Assembly (NCBI GenBank): GCA_019635355.1
Contig: JAHBZQ010000001.1
Location: 1,178,001 to 1,242,000 of the forward strand
Length of the DNA: 64,000 bases
Direction of reading: 5' to 3'
Origin: Rhizobacter sp.
GTDB lineage: Bacteria > Pseudomonadota > Gammaproteobacteria > Burkholderiales > Burkholderiaceae_C
This document shows positions 15,821 to 25,179 of this stretch, in pieces. The number at the start of each line of letters is the position of its first letter. Within the stretch, counting starts at the first letter, position 1. The translations under genes were made by a program, and so were the position numbers. A model generated the notes under the pieces. The model ran no database searches. It saw only the letters and a list, made by a program, of their open reading frames with translations, and was not told where the DNA came from.

Positions 15821-17494
15821 TTAAGCGCGGAACTTCGAGGTCACGGGGTAGCGCCAATCCCTACCGAAGGCACGATGGGTAATGCGGATGCCCACCGGCG
15901 ACTGGCGACGTTTGTATTCGTTGATCTTGATGAGTCGCGTGACGCGCTCCACATCGGCGGGTGCGAAGCCGGCCGCGACGATCTCCTCGATGCTCTGGTC
16001 TTCTTCCATGTAGCGCTGCAGGATGGCGTCGAGCACCTCGTAGGGCGGCAGGCTGTCCTGGTCCTTCTGGTCGGGGCGCAGCTCGGCCGAAGGCGGGCGC
16101 GTGATGATGCGCTGCGGAATGACCTCGCGGCCCTGGGCGTTCTTCCAGTTGGCCAGGCGGTAGACGAGCGTCTTGGCCACGTCCTTGATCACGGCGAAGC
16201 CGCCGGCCATGTCGCCGTAGAGCGTGCAGTAGCCGGTCGCCATCTCGCTCTTGTTGCCGGTGGTCAGCACGATGGAGCCGAACTTGTTCGACAAGGCCAT
16301 CAGCAGGATGCCGCGCACGCGGGCCTGGATGTTCTCTTCGGTGGTGTCTTCCTTCAGGCCGGCGAATTCGGATGCCAGGCTTTGTCGGAAAGCTTCGAAC
16401 ATCGGCACGATCGAAATCTCGTCGTAGCGCACACCCAGGCGTTCGGCCATGTCGCGCGCGTCGATCCAGGAGATGTCGGCCGTGTACGGCGACGGCATCA
16501 TCACCGTGCGCACCTTCTCCGGCCCGAGCGCATCCACCGCCACCGCCAGCACCAATGCCGAGTCGATGCCGCCACTCAAGCCGAGCAGCACGCCGGGGAA
16601 GCCGTTCTTGCCGATGTAGTCGCGCACGCCGGTGACGAGCGCACCCCAGGCCTGCGCTTCGATCTCGGGCACCGACGCGACCGTGCCCTGCACCTCGCTC
16701 GCACTCACCTCGACCAGCAGCAGCGACTCTTCGAAAAACGGCGCACGGGCGCCGACCCGCCCGCTCGCATCGAGTGCAAACGAGGCGCCATCGAACACCA
16801 CTTCGTCCTGCCCGCCGGTGAGGTGCGAATACAGCACCGGCATGCCGATGTCTTGCGCGCAAAGGCGCATGCGCTCCTCGCGCTCGGCCACCTTGCCCAG
16901 GTGAAACGGCGACGCGTTCAGCACGCACAACACCTGGGCCCCCGCCGCTTTCGCCGCACGCGGTGGCTCATCGAACCACGCGTCTTCGCAGATGTTGATG
17001 CCGAACTTCAGCCCGCCGACCTCGACCACCAGCGCACCCTGCCCTGCGTCGCGGCCCGAGGCAAAGTAGCGCCGCTCGTCGAACACCTGGTAGTTCGGCA
17101 ACTCGCGCTTGCAGTACGTCGCCACGACACGACCGCCATCGAGCACCGACGCCGCGTTGTAGCGCTGCTGCACGGCATGCGACTTCGACCTAACATCGCC
17201 GCGCTCACCCCATTGATGCGGATGCCCCACCACCACATGCAGCCCCGGCAGATCGGCCAGCGCTTGCGCGCATTCGGCGAGCGCCTGCGCACACGACTGC
17301 ATGAAGGCCGGGCGCAGCAGGAGGTCTTCCGGGGGGTAGCCGCACAGCGCGAGCTCGGGTGCGAGCACCAGTTGCGCACCCTGCGCATGCGCACGCCGCG
17401 AAAACTCGACGATCTTGCGGGCGTTGCCGGCCAGATCGCCGACCGTTGCGTTGATCTGCGCGAGTGCGACCTTGACCCTGGCGTTCGATGACAT
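15821..17494 (-). CDS. nadE: Glutamine-dependent NAD+ synthetase
   Basis: A 557-residue two-domain enzyme: an N-terminal nitrilase-like glutaminase (about 1-260) with the Glu47, Lys129, Cys169 triad, and a C-terminal NAD synthetase domain (about 275-557) with the P-loop LSGGIDSALVLAV. It amidates nicotinic acid adenine dinucleotide to NAD+ with ammonia channelled from glutamine. The start codon abuts exactly the ATG of the divergent acyltransferase gene, so the promoter of each lies within the other gene or one of the starts is slightly misplaced. Confidence 0.95.
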   Translation of the reverse strand: MSSNARVKVALAQINATVGDLAGNARKIVEFSRRAHAQGAQLVLAPELALCGYPPEDLLLRPAFMQSCAQALAECAQALADLPGLHVVVGHPHQWGERGDVRSKSHAVQQRYNAASVLDGGRVVATYCKRELPNYQVFDERRYFASGRDAGQGALVVEVGGLKFGINICEDAWFDEPPRAAKAAGAQVLCVLNASPFHLGKVAEREERMRLCAQDIGMPVLYSHLTGGQDEVVFDGASFALDASGRVGARAPFFEESLLLVEVSASEVQGTVASVPEIEAQAWGALVTGVRDYIGKNGFPGVLLGLSGGIDSALVLAVAVDALGPEKVRTVMMPSPYTADISWIDARDMAERLGVRYDEISIVPMFEAFRQSLASEFAGLKEDTTEENIQARVRGILLMALSNKFGSIVLTTGNKSEMATGYCTLYGDMAGGFAVIKDVAKTLVYRLANWKNAQGREVIPQRIITRPPSAELRPDQKDQDSLPPYEVLDAILQRYMEEDQSIEEIVAAGFAPADVERVTRLIKINEYKRRQSPVGIRITHRAFGRDWRYPVTSKFRA

Positions 17495-18664
17495 ATGCGT
17501 GAGGAAAAAAGCTCAAAGAATTATGTCATCCGGGTCCACGACCACCCGGGTGATGTGGACGCCGCGCAGTGGAATGCGCTGCTCCATCAGCAGCCCAGCG
17601 CCACGCCCTTCATGCGGCACGAGTACCTCGTGGCGATGCACGAGTCGAAGAGCGCGATCGACCAGACCGGGTGGCAACCCCAGTTCCTCACCGTGTACGA
17701 CGATGACGCACTCGTCGCGGCCTGCCCGTTGTACCTGAAGTCGCATTCCTACGGCGAATACGTCTTCGACTGGGCGTGGGCCGACGCCTACCAGCGCCAT
17801 GGCCTGCGCTACTACCCGAAGCTGCTGAGCGCCGTGCCCTTCACGCCGGTGCCCGGCCCTCGCCTGCTGGCGTGCGACGCCGCGGCACGCGTGGCGCTCC
17901 TGCGCGGCATGGCGCAGATCGCAGCCGATGCCAAGCTCTCGTCGGCCCATGTGCTCTTCCTCGATGAAGCCGACCAGCAGGCCGCACGGGACGCCGGCTG
18001 GATGATGCGCAGCACCGTCCAGTTCCATTGGCAGAACCGCGAGCCGCAGCGCTACGCCGACTTCGCCGAATTCCTCGCCAGCCTGCAGCGCGAGAAGCGC
18101 AAGAAGATCCAGCAGGAGCGCCGCAAGGTGGCCGACGCGGGTGTCACGTTCACCGCGCAGCAAGGAGGCGAGATCTCACGCGAGGACTGGGACTTCTTCT
18201 ACCGCTGCTACACCCGCACCTACCGCGAGCACCACTCGTCGCCCTACCTCACGCGCGACTTCTTCCAGCGCATGGCCCACACGATGGCCGAGAACTGGCT
18301 GCTCTTCATTGCCCGCCGCGGCGACACGCGCATCGCCGCGTCGCTGATCGCCATCGACCCCGGGCGCCGCGCCGCCTACGGCCGCTACTGGGGCGCGACC
18401 GAGCACGTCTCCTGCCTGCACTTCGAGGCCTGCTACTACCAGCCGCTCGCCTGGTGCATCGCGCAGGGCTACCAGCGTTTCGAAGGTGGCGCCCAGGGCG
18501 AGCACAAGATGGCGCGCGGGCTGCTGCCGGTGCAGACCTGGTCGGCACACTGGCTGGCGCACCCGCAGTTCGCGCAAGCCGTGGCCGATTTCCTCGAACG
18601 TGAAGGTGCCGGCGTCGAGAGTTACCTCGACGAGTTGAACGAGCGTCAGCCCTTCAAGGCTTGA
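17495..18664 (+). CDS. GNAT-type acyltransferase, peptidogalycan biosynthesis family (DUF482)
   Basis: A 389-residue protein of the family annotated GNAT N-acetyltransferase or peptidogalycan biosynthesis protein. Characteristic segments are YLKSHSYGEYVFDWAWADAY, a basic REKRKKIQQERR stretch and the late FEGGAQGEHKMARGL. The family is related to Fem-type aminoacyltransferases, but the substrate is unknown. Its 3' end overlaps the convergent M16 protease gene by 11 bp. The ATG has no obvious ribosome site, and its position next to the nadE start makes it the least certain part. Confidence 0.8.
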   Translation: MREEKSSKNYVIRVHDHPGDVDAAQWNALLHQQPSATPFMRHEYLVAMHESKSAIDQTGWQPQFLTVYDDDALVAACPLYLKSHSYGEYVFDWAWADAYQRHGLRYYPKLLSAVPFTPVPGPRLLACDAAARVALLRGMAQIAADAKLSSAHVLFLDEADQQAARDAGWMMRSTVQFHWQNREPQRYADFAEFLASLQREKRKKIQQERRKVADAGVTFTAQQGGEISREDWDFFYRCYTRTYREHHSSPYLTRDFFQRMAHTMAENWLLFIARRGDTRIAASLIAIDPGRRAAYGRYWGATEHVSCLHFEACYYQPLAWCIAQGYQRFEGGAQGEHKMARGLLPVQTWSAHWLAHPQFAQAVADFLEREGAGVESYLDELNERQPFKA

Positions 18665-21374
18665 AGTCGCCAGAGACCGCCGTCACGAAGCTCTCAGGCT
18701 TCACGTACTTGCGCAGCGCGGCGTTCACCTGCTCCAGCGTGAGCTTGCCCAAGGCCTCGTCGACCCGGGCCGACACCGCAAACGTGCGGTTGAGGTCAAG
18801 GTTCGCCGCGAGCGCTGCGGCCAGGTTGCGGTCTTGTGCGCGCGACAACTGGCGGAACGCCAGCAGGCCTCGCTTGCCTTCGGTGAGCTCTTGCGCGGTG
18901 AAGCCCTCCTTCAGCGCACGCGCCAGCTCGTCACGGAAGGCGGCTTCCACTTTCGCCAGGTTCTGCGGCGCGAAGATGGCGCTGCCCTGCAGCATGGAAT
19001 GCGGCTCGTGGCTGTTCCAGATGATGCCGGTGCGCACGTCGTAAGACAGGCCCTCGTTTTCGCGGATGCGCTTCCACAGCCGCGATTGGCCTCCTGTGCC
19101 GAGCAGGTAGTTGGCCATCGACAAGGCCGGGTAGTCTTCGTCGAGGTCGTGCAACGGCACGCTCTGGCGCACGAGCAAGGTCGCGTTCTGCTTGTCGGGT
19201 GCGGCGAGCTGCAGTCGCTGCGGCTTCACCGGCGCGATCGGGCGTGGCACGCGGGTGTAGGGCTCGCCGCCCGTCCAGCCACCGAGGGCCTTGTCGAGCG
19301 CAGCGCGCACCGAGGCGACGTCCATGTCACCGGCCGCGCCGAACTCGCTGCGTGCCGCGCTGTAGAAGCGCTTGTGGAAGGCCTTGAGCTGGTCCGCGGT
19401 GACGGCGTTGATGTCGCTCACCATCTCGTCGAAGCTGCTGGTGTAGCGCACGTCACCACGCGGGTACGGGTTCATGGCACGCGACACCGCGTTCTCCGCA
19501 AGCGCCTCGGGCTCCTTGCGCTGCTGCTCGATGTCGGCCAGCGCGGCGCGCTTCAGCTCGTCGAGCACTTCGGGCGGGAACGACGGGTTACGCAGCACGT
19601 CGCCGACGAGCGCGATCGCCTCGGGCAAGGTTTCGCGGCGCGAGGTCAGGCTCACCGTAACGACCCCACCGCCACCGCCGATGCGCATCTCGGTCTTGAG
19701 CGCATCGAGCCGGTCCTGGATTTGCTGGCGCGAGAGCGTGGTCGTGCCCTTGTCGAGCATGGCCGCCACGAACTCGGGCAACTCGCCTTGCCCGAAGAGC
19801 GTCTTCTCGTCACCGAAGCGCAGAGTGAGCAGCGCGGTGACCGCACCGCCCCGCGCACCTTTGGGCAACAGGGCAACCTTCAGCCCACCCAGCTCGAAGC
19901 GCTGCGTGAGGCGGTCGATGTTGGCGGGTGTCGCATCGAAGGCCTGCACCGCCACGGCAGCGGCTTGCGGCTTGAAGCTCTTCAGTTCCGCCGCCACGTC
20001 GGCCCGGCGCGGAAGCGGCGCGCGCACCGGCGCGTCAACCGGCAGGTAGGTGCCGAGCGTGCGGTTCGACGGCAGCAGGCGCTCGACCGCCACGCGCTGC
20101 ACGTCGGCGAGCTTCACGTCTCGCACACGGTCGCGCAGCAGGAAGAAGAGACGCCAATCGCCCTGGGCCACCGATTCGCTGAGCGCCACGCCCACCGTCT
20201 CGGGGTTGGTGAAGGCCTGTTCCCACGCCTTCAGCCACTGCGCCTGGGCGCGCTTGAGTTCCTCTTCGGTGACGGGCTCCTTGGCGATGGACTCGACGGT
20301 GGCGAGCAGCTCGTTGCGCGCCTTGTCCACGTCGAGGCCCGGCGCCAGCTGCGCGCCGAAGATCGCGAAGCCCGGCTCGGCCAGGCCTTGCGAAAAGGCA
20401 TACGTTCCGGCCGCGAGCTGCTTCGCGGTCAGCCGCTTGTGCAGCCGGCCCGACGGCGTGTCACCGAGGATCTGGTTGAGCACCTCGATGGCCGCGAAGT
20501 CGGGGTGGGCGGCAGGCGGCACGTGATAGGCCGCCATCAGCAGCGGCACGCCGCCCGTGCGGCGCAGCGTGACGCTGCGCTCGCCGTCTTGCACCGGGTC
20601 GAGCGTGTACTGCGTGGGCAGCTTGCGCGCGGGCTTCTTCAGCTTGCCGAACGATTGCGCCACCCAGGCCAGCACCTTGGCCTGGTCGAACTTGCCGGCC
20701 ACGATGAGCGTGGCGTTGTCAGGCTGGTAGTACTGGCGGTAGAAGGCCTGGAGGCGCGGGATATCGACGTTTTCAACGTCGGTGCGCGCGCCGATCGTGT
20801 TCTTGCCGTAGTTGTGCCACTGGTACATGGTGGCCAGCGTCTTCTCGAAGAGGATGCGCTCGGGGCTGTTCTCGCCCATCTCCATCTCGTTGCGCACGAC
20901 CGTCATCTCGGTGTCGAGGTCTTTGCGGGCGATGAAGCTGTTGACCATCGCATCGGCCTGCCAGTCGAGGTACCACTTCAGGTTTTCGTCGTTGCTGGCG
21001 AAGCTCGCGAAGTAGTTGGTGCGATCGAACCACGTACTGCCGTTGGCGTTCAGGCCACGCTTGGTGAATTCGCCCAGCGCATTGCGCGTTTTCGGCGTGC
21101 CCTTGAAGAGCAGGTGCTCGAGCAGGTGCGCCATGCCGGTCTCGCCGTAGTTCTCATGCCGCGAGCCGACGTGGTAGGTCATGTTGACCGTGGTGGTCGG
21201 TTTGGCTTCGTCGGGAATCAGCAGCAGCTGCAAGCCGTTGGTGAGGCGGTACTCGGTGATGCCCTCGACCGACTGCACCTTGCTCACACCGGGCGGCAGC
21301 GCTTGCGCCAAGACAGGCGGCACGAAAGCCAACAACGCAAGATGGAAAGCGGCCCACCAGATTCGACGCAGCAT
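18654..21374 (-). CDS. M16 family zinc metallopeptidase, fused two-repeat form, exported
   Basis: A 906-residue protein with a signal peptide (residues 1-24, ...VLAQA) and two M16 halves. The N-terminal half holds the inverted zinc motif His83-Leu-Leu-Glu86-His87 and the third ligand Glu163 in VVRNEMEMGE; the C-terminal half (from about residue 450) lacks the motif and is the inactive partner, so one polypeptide supplies both halves of the clamshell. It is presumably periplasmic. The start at 21374 has GAGAGG upstream; a longer frame would add 21 residues. Confidence 0.9.
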   Translation of the reverse strand: MLRRIWWAAFHLALLAFVPPVLAQALPPGVSKVQSVEGITEYRLTNGLQLLLIPDEAKPTTTVNMTYHVGSRHENYGETGMAHLLEHLLFKGTPKTRNALGEFTKRGLNANGSTWFDRTNYFASFASNDENLKWYLDWQADAMVNSFIARKDLDTEMTVVRNEMEMGENSPERILFEKTLATMYQWHNYGKNTIGARTDVENVDIPRLQAFYRQYYQPDNATLIVAGKFDQAKVLAWVAQSFGKLKKPARKLPTQYTLDPVQDGERSVTLRRTGGVPLLMAAYHVPPAAHPDFAAIEVLNQILGDTPSGRLHKRLTAKQLAAGTYAFSQGLAEPGFAIFGAQLAPGLDVDKARNELLATVESIAKEPVTEEELKRAQAQWLKAWEQAFTNPETVGVALSESVAQGDWRLFFLLRDRVRDVKLADVQRVAVERLLPSNRTLGTYLPVDAPVRAPLPRRADVAAELKSFKPQAAAVAVQAFDATPANIDRLTQRFELGGLKVALLPKGARGGAVTALLTLRFGDEKTLFGQGELPEFVAAMLDKGTTTLSRQQIQDRLDALKTEMRIGGGGGVVTVSLTSRRETLPEAIALVGDVLRNPSFPPEVLDELKRAALADIEQQRKEPEALAENAVSRAMNPYPRGDVRYTSSFDEMVSDINAVTADQLKAFHKRFYSAARSEFGAAGDMDVASVRAALDKALGGWTGGEPYTRVPRPIAPVKPQRLQLAAPDKQNATLLVRQSVPLHDLDEDYPALSMANYLLGTGGQSRLWKRIRENEGLSYDVRTGIIWNSHEPHSMLQGSAIFAPQNLAKVEAAFRDELARALKEGFTAQELTEGKRGLLAFRQLSRAQDRNLAAALAANLDLNRTFAVSARVDEALGKLTLEQVNAALRKYVKPESFVTAVSGDFKP

Positions 21375-21439
21375 CGGCACCTCTCGGATCAACGGAAAGT
21401 CAGTGTAGAGCCGGGTCGATGGCCCGAGTTCCGGCATGA

Positions 21440-21466
21440 AAAAGGGGAGCCGCAGCTCCCCTTCTT
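21440..21466 (-). terminator. Terminator after ppa
   Basis: On the minus strand AAGGGGAGC and GCTCCCCTT enclose a four-base loop and run into TTTTTC. It lies between ppa and the M16 protease gene. Confidence 0.85.
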
Positions 21467-21489
21467 TGTCATCAATACAAAAGCGCGAC

Positions 21490-22023
21490 TTACTTGCCGG
21501 GCTTGTAGGCCGCGATGCCGTTCGCGATCTCCTGGCGGGCCGACTCGGGGCCTTCCCAACCGACGACCTTCACCCACTTGCCGGCTTCGAGGTCCTTGTA
21601 GTGCTCGAAGAAATGCTGGATGGCCTTGAGGCGCATCTGGTTGATGTCTTCCGGCTTCTGCCAGTGCGTGTAGATCGGCAGGATCTTGTCGATGGGCACG
21701 GCGAGCACCTTGCTGTCGCCGCCGGCCTCGTCTTCCATCTTCAGCACGCCGATGGCGCGGCAGGTGACCACCACACCAGGGGTCAACGCAAACGGCGTGA
21801 TCACGAGCACGTCGACCGGGTCACCGTCATCCGACAGCGTCTGCGGCACGTAGCCGTAGTTGCAGGGGTAGTGCATCGCCGTCGTCATGAAGCGGTCGAC
21901 GAAGAGTGCGCCGCTTTCCTTGTCGACCTCGTACTTGATCGGGTCGGCGTTCATCGGAATCTCGATGATGACGTTGAATTGCTCGGGCGCCTTGGCGCCG
22001 GGGGTCACGTTGTGAAGGCTCAT
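21490..22023 (-). CDS. ppa: Inorganic pyrophosphatase, soluble family I
   Basis: A 177-residue hexameric-type PPase. The signature DGDPVDVLV carries the metal-binding aspartates, and KYEVDKESG, MHYPCNYGYVP and the C-terminal HFFEHYKDLEAGKWVKV are family-typical. It hydrolyses diphosphate in the cytoplasm and pulls biosynthetic reactions forward. The start is MSLHNVTPG; frames upstream are out of character. It is transcribed away from hppA, with 243 bp between the two starts. Confidence 0.95.
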   Translation of the reverse strand: MSLHNVTPGAKAPEQFNVIIEIPMNADPIKYEVDKESGALFVDRFMTTAMHYPCNYGYVPQTLSDDGDPVDVLVITPFALTPGVVVTCRAIGVLKMEDEAGGDSKVLAVPIDKILPIYTHWQKPEDINQMRLKAIQHFFEHYKDLEAGKWVKVVGWEGPESARQEIANGIAAYKPGK

Positions 22024-22266
22024 GGTCTCGGTCTCTAGTCGTAATGCGCGGGAAAACCCGAAGTGTAGCCGCCACATCCTTACGCGAACCCTCGCGGGCA
22101 CCCCTTGAATGACCGATGGAAAACACCATGCGCGCTTCGTTTGCCAGGGTCAGGGCCATCCCGTAGCATGCGCCGCAGACCCGGCCGTACCCCGCCCCCG
22201 GGGTGAAGTAGTGCCTGGCGCAGTCTCTCTCACGTGTTTGAACAACCGATAAGAGGAGTCCCACTG
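22024..22266. other. Divergent ppa/hppA intergenic region
   Basis: A 243-bp region that must hold the promoters of both pyrophosphatase genes. I see a good AAGAGGAG ribosome site 7-14 bp before hppA, but no clear -35/-10 pair or operator. Confidence 0.5.
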
Positions 22267-24468
22267 ATGTCGACGAACCTGGCGCTTTACTTTGCGCTTG
22301 CCTGCGGCATTGCCGCAGTTTTATACGGCTTCGTTCAGAGAAGCTGGATCCTGGGCCAGAACGCTGGCAATGCCCGCATGCAAGAAATCGCGGGTGCCAT
22401 CCAACAGGGCGCCGCGGCGTACCTGGCCCGCCAGTACCGAACGATCGGCATCGTCGGCGTGGTGCTCGCCGTGCTCATCGGCATCTTCCTCGACGTGACG
22501 ACGGCCGCTGGCTTCGTCGTCGGCGCCGTGCTCTCGGGCGCTTGCGGCTTCATCGGCATGAACATCTCGGTGCGTGCCAACGTGCGCACCGCGCAGGCCG
22601 CAACGCAGGGCATCGGCCCGGCGCTCAACGTGGCGTTCAAGGGCGGCGCGATCACCGGCATGCTGGTGGTGGGGCTCGGCCTGCTGGGCGTGACGGTCTT
22701 CCTGCTGTACCTGCTCAACGGTGGCAGGCCCGTCGCCGACGGCACGCTGTCGACGCTGCTCAAGCCGCTGCTGGGCTTTGCCTTCGGCTCGTCGCTGATC
22801 TCGATCTTTGCGCGTCTGGGCGGCGGCATCTTCACCAAGGGCGCTGACGTCGGCGCCGACCTGGTGGGCAAAGTCGAAGCCGGCATCCCCGAAGACGACC
22901 CGCGCAACCCCGCCGTGATCGCCGACAACGTGGGAGACAACGTGGGCGACTGCGCCGGCATGGCGGCCGACCTCTTCGAGACCTACGCGGTGACGCTGAT
23001 CGCCACCATGGCGCTCGGTGCGCTGATGGTGACGGGTGGCGCGATCAACGCGGTCGTCTTCCCGATCGTGCTGGGTGCCGTGTCGATCATCGCGTCGATC
23101 ATCGGCTGCAGCTTCGTGAAGGCCTCGCCCGGCATGAAGAACGTGATGCCGGCGCTCTACCGCGGCCTCATCGTCGCGGGCGTGCTGTCGCTGATCGCCT
23201 TCTTCTTCGTGGCACGCACCATGTTCCCGGCGCCCGTGGCGCTGGCCGGTGGCGGCACCGTGAGTGCGATGTCGCTCTTCGGTGCCTGCGTCGTGGGCCT
23301 GGTGCTGACCGCCGCGATGGTGTGGATCACCGAGTACTACACCGGCACCGACTACAAGCCGGTGCAGCACGTGGCGCAAGCCTCGACCACAGGCCACGGC
23401 ACCAACATCATCGCGGGCCTCGGCGTGTCGATGAAGTCCACCGCGTGGCCGGTGATCTTCGTGTGCATCGCCATCTTGGCGTCGTACTGGCTGGCAGGCC
23501 TCTATGGCATCGCCATCGCCGCGACGTCCATGCTCAGCATGGCTGGCATCGTGGTGGCGCTCGACGCCTACGGCCCGATCACCGACAACGCCGGCGGCAT
23601 CGCCGAGATGGCCGAGCTGCCCGACAGCGTGCGCGACATCACCGACCCGCTCGATGCGGTGGGCAACACCACCAAGGCGGTGACCAAGGGCTACGCGATC
23701 GGCTCGGCCGGCCTTGCGGCGCTCGTGCTCTTCGCCGACTACACGCACGCGCTCGAGTCGCGCGGCATGCACGTGAGCTTCGACCTGTCGAACCACATGG
23801 TGATCGTGGGCCTCTTCATAGGCGGCCTGATCCCCTACCTCTTCGGCGCGATGGCCATGGAGGCCGTGGGCCGCGCCGCAGGTTCGGTGGTGGAAGAGGT
23901 GCGCCGCCAGTTCCGGGACATCAAGGGCATCATGGAAGGCACCGGCAAGCCCGAATACGGCAAGGCGGTCGACATGCTGACCACCGCTGCGATCAAGGAA
24001 ATGATCGTCCCGAGCCTCTTGCCGGTGGTCGTGCCGATCCTCGTCGGCCTGCTGCTCGGCCCGGCCGCACTCGGCGGCCTGTTGATGGGCACCATCGTGA
24101 CCGGCCTCTTCGTCGCCATCTCGATGTGCACCGGCGGCGGCGCATGGGACAACGCCAAGAAGTACATCGAAGACGGCCACCACGGCGGCAAGGGCTCCGA
24201 TGCGCACAAGGCGGCCGTGACCGGCGACACCGTGGGCGACCCCTACAAGGACACGGCCGGCCCCGCCGTGAACCCGCTGATCAAGATCATCAACATCGTG
24301 GCGCTGCTGATCGTGCCGCTGCTGCCGATGGCGTCTGCCACCAGCAGCACGGCAGCACACAGCACGCCGGCCGCTGCATCGGCACCCGCCGCAGCAATGC
24401 CAGAGGCGGCCGCGTCGATGGCCTCAGCACCGGCTGCTCCAGCGGCTGCGAGCGCGGCCAGCCAATAA
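22267..24468 (+). CDS. hppA: Membrane-bound proton-translocating pyrophosphatase, K+-independent type
   Basis: A 733-residue polytopic protein (about 16 transmembrane helices) that couples diphosphate hydrolysis to proton export. The substrate site DVGADLVGKVEAGIPEDDPR and DNVGDNVGDCAGMAADL are intact. The diagnostic GNTT motif is followed by Lys470 and Thr473 (GNTTKAVT), the combination known for K+-independent H+-PPases; K+-dependent ones have Ala at the lysine position. The last ~40 residues are an Ala/Ser/Pro-rich tail unlike the usual compact end. AAGAGGAG precedes the ATG. Confidence 0.95.
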   Translation: MSTNLALYFALACGIAAVLYGFVQRSWILGQNAGNARMQEIAGAIQQGAAAYLARQYRTIGIVGVVLAVLIGIFLDVTTAAGFVVGAVLSGACGFIGMNISVRANVRTAQAATQGIGPALNVAFKGGAITGMLVVGLGLLGVTVFLLYLLNGGRPVADGTLSTLLKPLLGFAFGSSLISIFARLGGGIFTKGADVGADLVGKVEAGIPEDDPRNPAVIADNVGDNVGDCAGMAADLFETYAVTLIATMALGALMVTGGAINAVVFPIVLGAVSIIASIIGCSFVKASPGMKNVMPALYRGLIVAGVLSLIAFFFVARTMFPAPVALAGGGTVSAMSLFGACVVGLVLTAAMVWITEYYTGTDYKPVQHVAQASTTGHGTNIIAGLGVSMKSTAWPVIFVCIAILASYWLAGLYGIAIAATSMLSMAGIVVALDAYGPITDNAGGIAEMAELPDSVRDITDPLDAVGNTTKAVTKGYAIGSAGLAALVLFADYTHALESRGMHVSFDLSNHMVIVGLFIGGLIPYLFGAMAMEAVGRAAGSVVEEVRRQFRDIKGIMEGTGKPEYGKAVDMLTTAAIKEMIVPSLLPVVVPILVGLLLGPAALGGLLMGTIVTGLFVAISMCTGGGAWDNAKKYIEDGHHGGKGSDAHKAAVTGDTVGDPYKDTAGPAVNPLIKIINIVALLIVPLLPMASATSSTAAHSTPAAASAPAAAMPEAAASMASAPAAPAAASAASQ

Positions 24469-24485
24469 GCGCGCATCGCACAACG

Positions 24486-24512
24486 GAAAGGGCTCCATCG
24501 GAGCCCTTTTTC
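24486..24512 (+). terminator. Terminator after hppA
   Basis: AAAGGGCTCC, a three-base loop, GGAGCCC and TTTTTCTTT, 18 bp after the hppA stop. Confidence 0.9.
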
Positions 24513-24528
24513 TTTGGCCGCGAGAAAG

Positions 24529-24560
24529 CAAAAAGCCCGGCACCTTTCGGTACCGGGCTT
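24529..24560 (-). terminator. Terminator after tRNA-Pro
   Basis: Read on the minus strand, AAGCCCGGTACC pairs with GGTGCCGGGCTT (one mismatch) around a four-base loop and is followed by TTT. It lies 12 bp after the tRNA 3' end. Confidence 0.8.
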
Positions 24561-24571
24561 GTGCTGTTCAA

Positions 24572-24648
24572 TGGTCGGGGTGGCGGGATTCGAACTCGCG
24601 ACCCCTTGCACCCCATGCAAGTGCGCTACCAGGCTGCGCTACACCCCG
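24572..24648 (-). tRNA. tRNA-Pro (anticodon GGG)
   Basis: A 77-nt cloverleaf on the minus strand with acceptor arms CGGGGTG/CACCCCG, encoded CCA, T-arm GTTCGAATC and the anticodon stem CTTGC/GCAAG around ATGGGGT. The anticodon GGG reads CCC and CCU. The first base is C, as in bacterial tRNA-Pro. It follows the merR-like gene at the end of the translation operon, as in other Burkholderiales. Confidence 0.97.
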
Positions 24649-24689
24649 ACGAGCCGCGCAGTATAGCCTGAAAAATCCGGGCTTCCGCC

Positions 24690-25145
24690 TCAGACGACGA
24701 GCAAGCCGCGAATGGAGATGAGCTCCTGTCGCATCTGCCCCATCGACACTTCGGTGGTGATGACTTCGGGGACGGGCACAGGCTCCTCCGCAGCCGACGC
24801 GGCCGTGTCATCGGCCACCATCACGTCACCCTCGTCGAGGCCTTCCAGGTCTTTGCCGTCTGAGACCGAAGCTGGTTCGCCACGGCTGTGGACCAGCTCG
24901 GTCAGCCGGTTGCGTGCGCCACTGATGGTGAAGCCCTGCTCATACAACAGCTCGCGAATGCGGCGGATGAGCAGCACCTCATGGTGCTGGTAATAGCGGC
25001 GGTTGCCCCGCCGCTTCATGGGTTTGAGCTGCGTGAACTCCTGTTCCCAATAGCGCAGCACATACGGCTTCACGCCGCACAAATCGCTCACTTCTCCGAT
25101 GGTGAAGTAGCGTTTGGCAGGAATGGCGGGAAGCGCTTTCTCCAT
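24690..25145 (-). CDS. MerR-family transcriptional regulator
   Basis: A 151-residue protein with an N-terminal MerR helix-turn-helix (KRYFTIGEVSDLCGVKPYVL, then the wing RRGNRRYYQHHEVLLIRRIR) and a short C-terminal region with an acidic linker. No metal-binding cysteine pair is seen at the C-terminus, so it is not a metal sensor of the classical kind. The gene lies 34 bp after ihfA, a conserved arrangement in Burkholderiales; its targets are unknown. Confidence 0.85.
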   Translation of the reverse strand: MEKALPAIPAKRYFTIGEVSDLCGVKPYVLRYWEQEFTQLKPMKRRGNRRYYQHHEVLLIRRIRELLYEQGFTISGARNRLTELVHSRGEPASVSDGKDLEGLDEGDVMVADDTAASAAEEPVPVPEVITTEVSMGQMRQELISIRGLLVV

Positions 25146-25179
25146 TTAAATCAATAAGATCAGGAGAGAAAGCTAGACT

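Noticed and set aside
18834..24360. Very long open frames on the strands opposite the M16 protease and hppA (about 930 and 680 codons)
   Set aside because: They mirror real genes, have His/Arg/Gly-rich composition typical of GC-rich antisense frames and match no family.
24520..24660. tRNA-Pro locus as an integration site
   Set aside because: I see no integrase or repeat of the tRNA 3' end nearby; the surrounding gene order is the conserved one.
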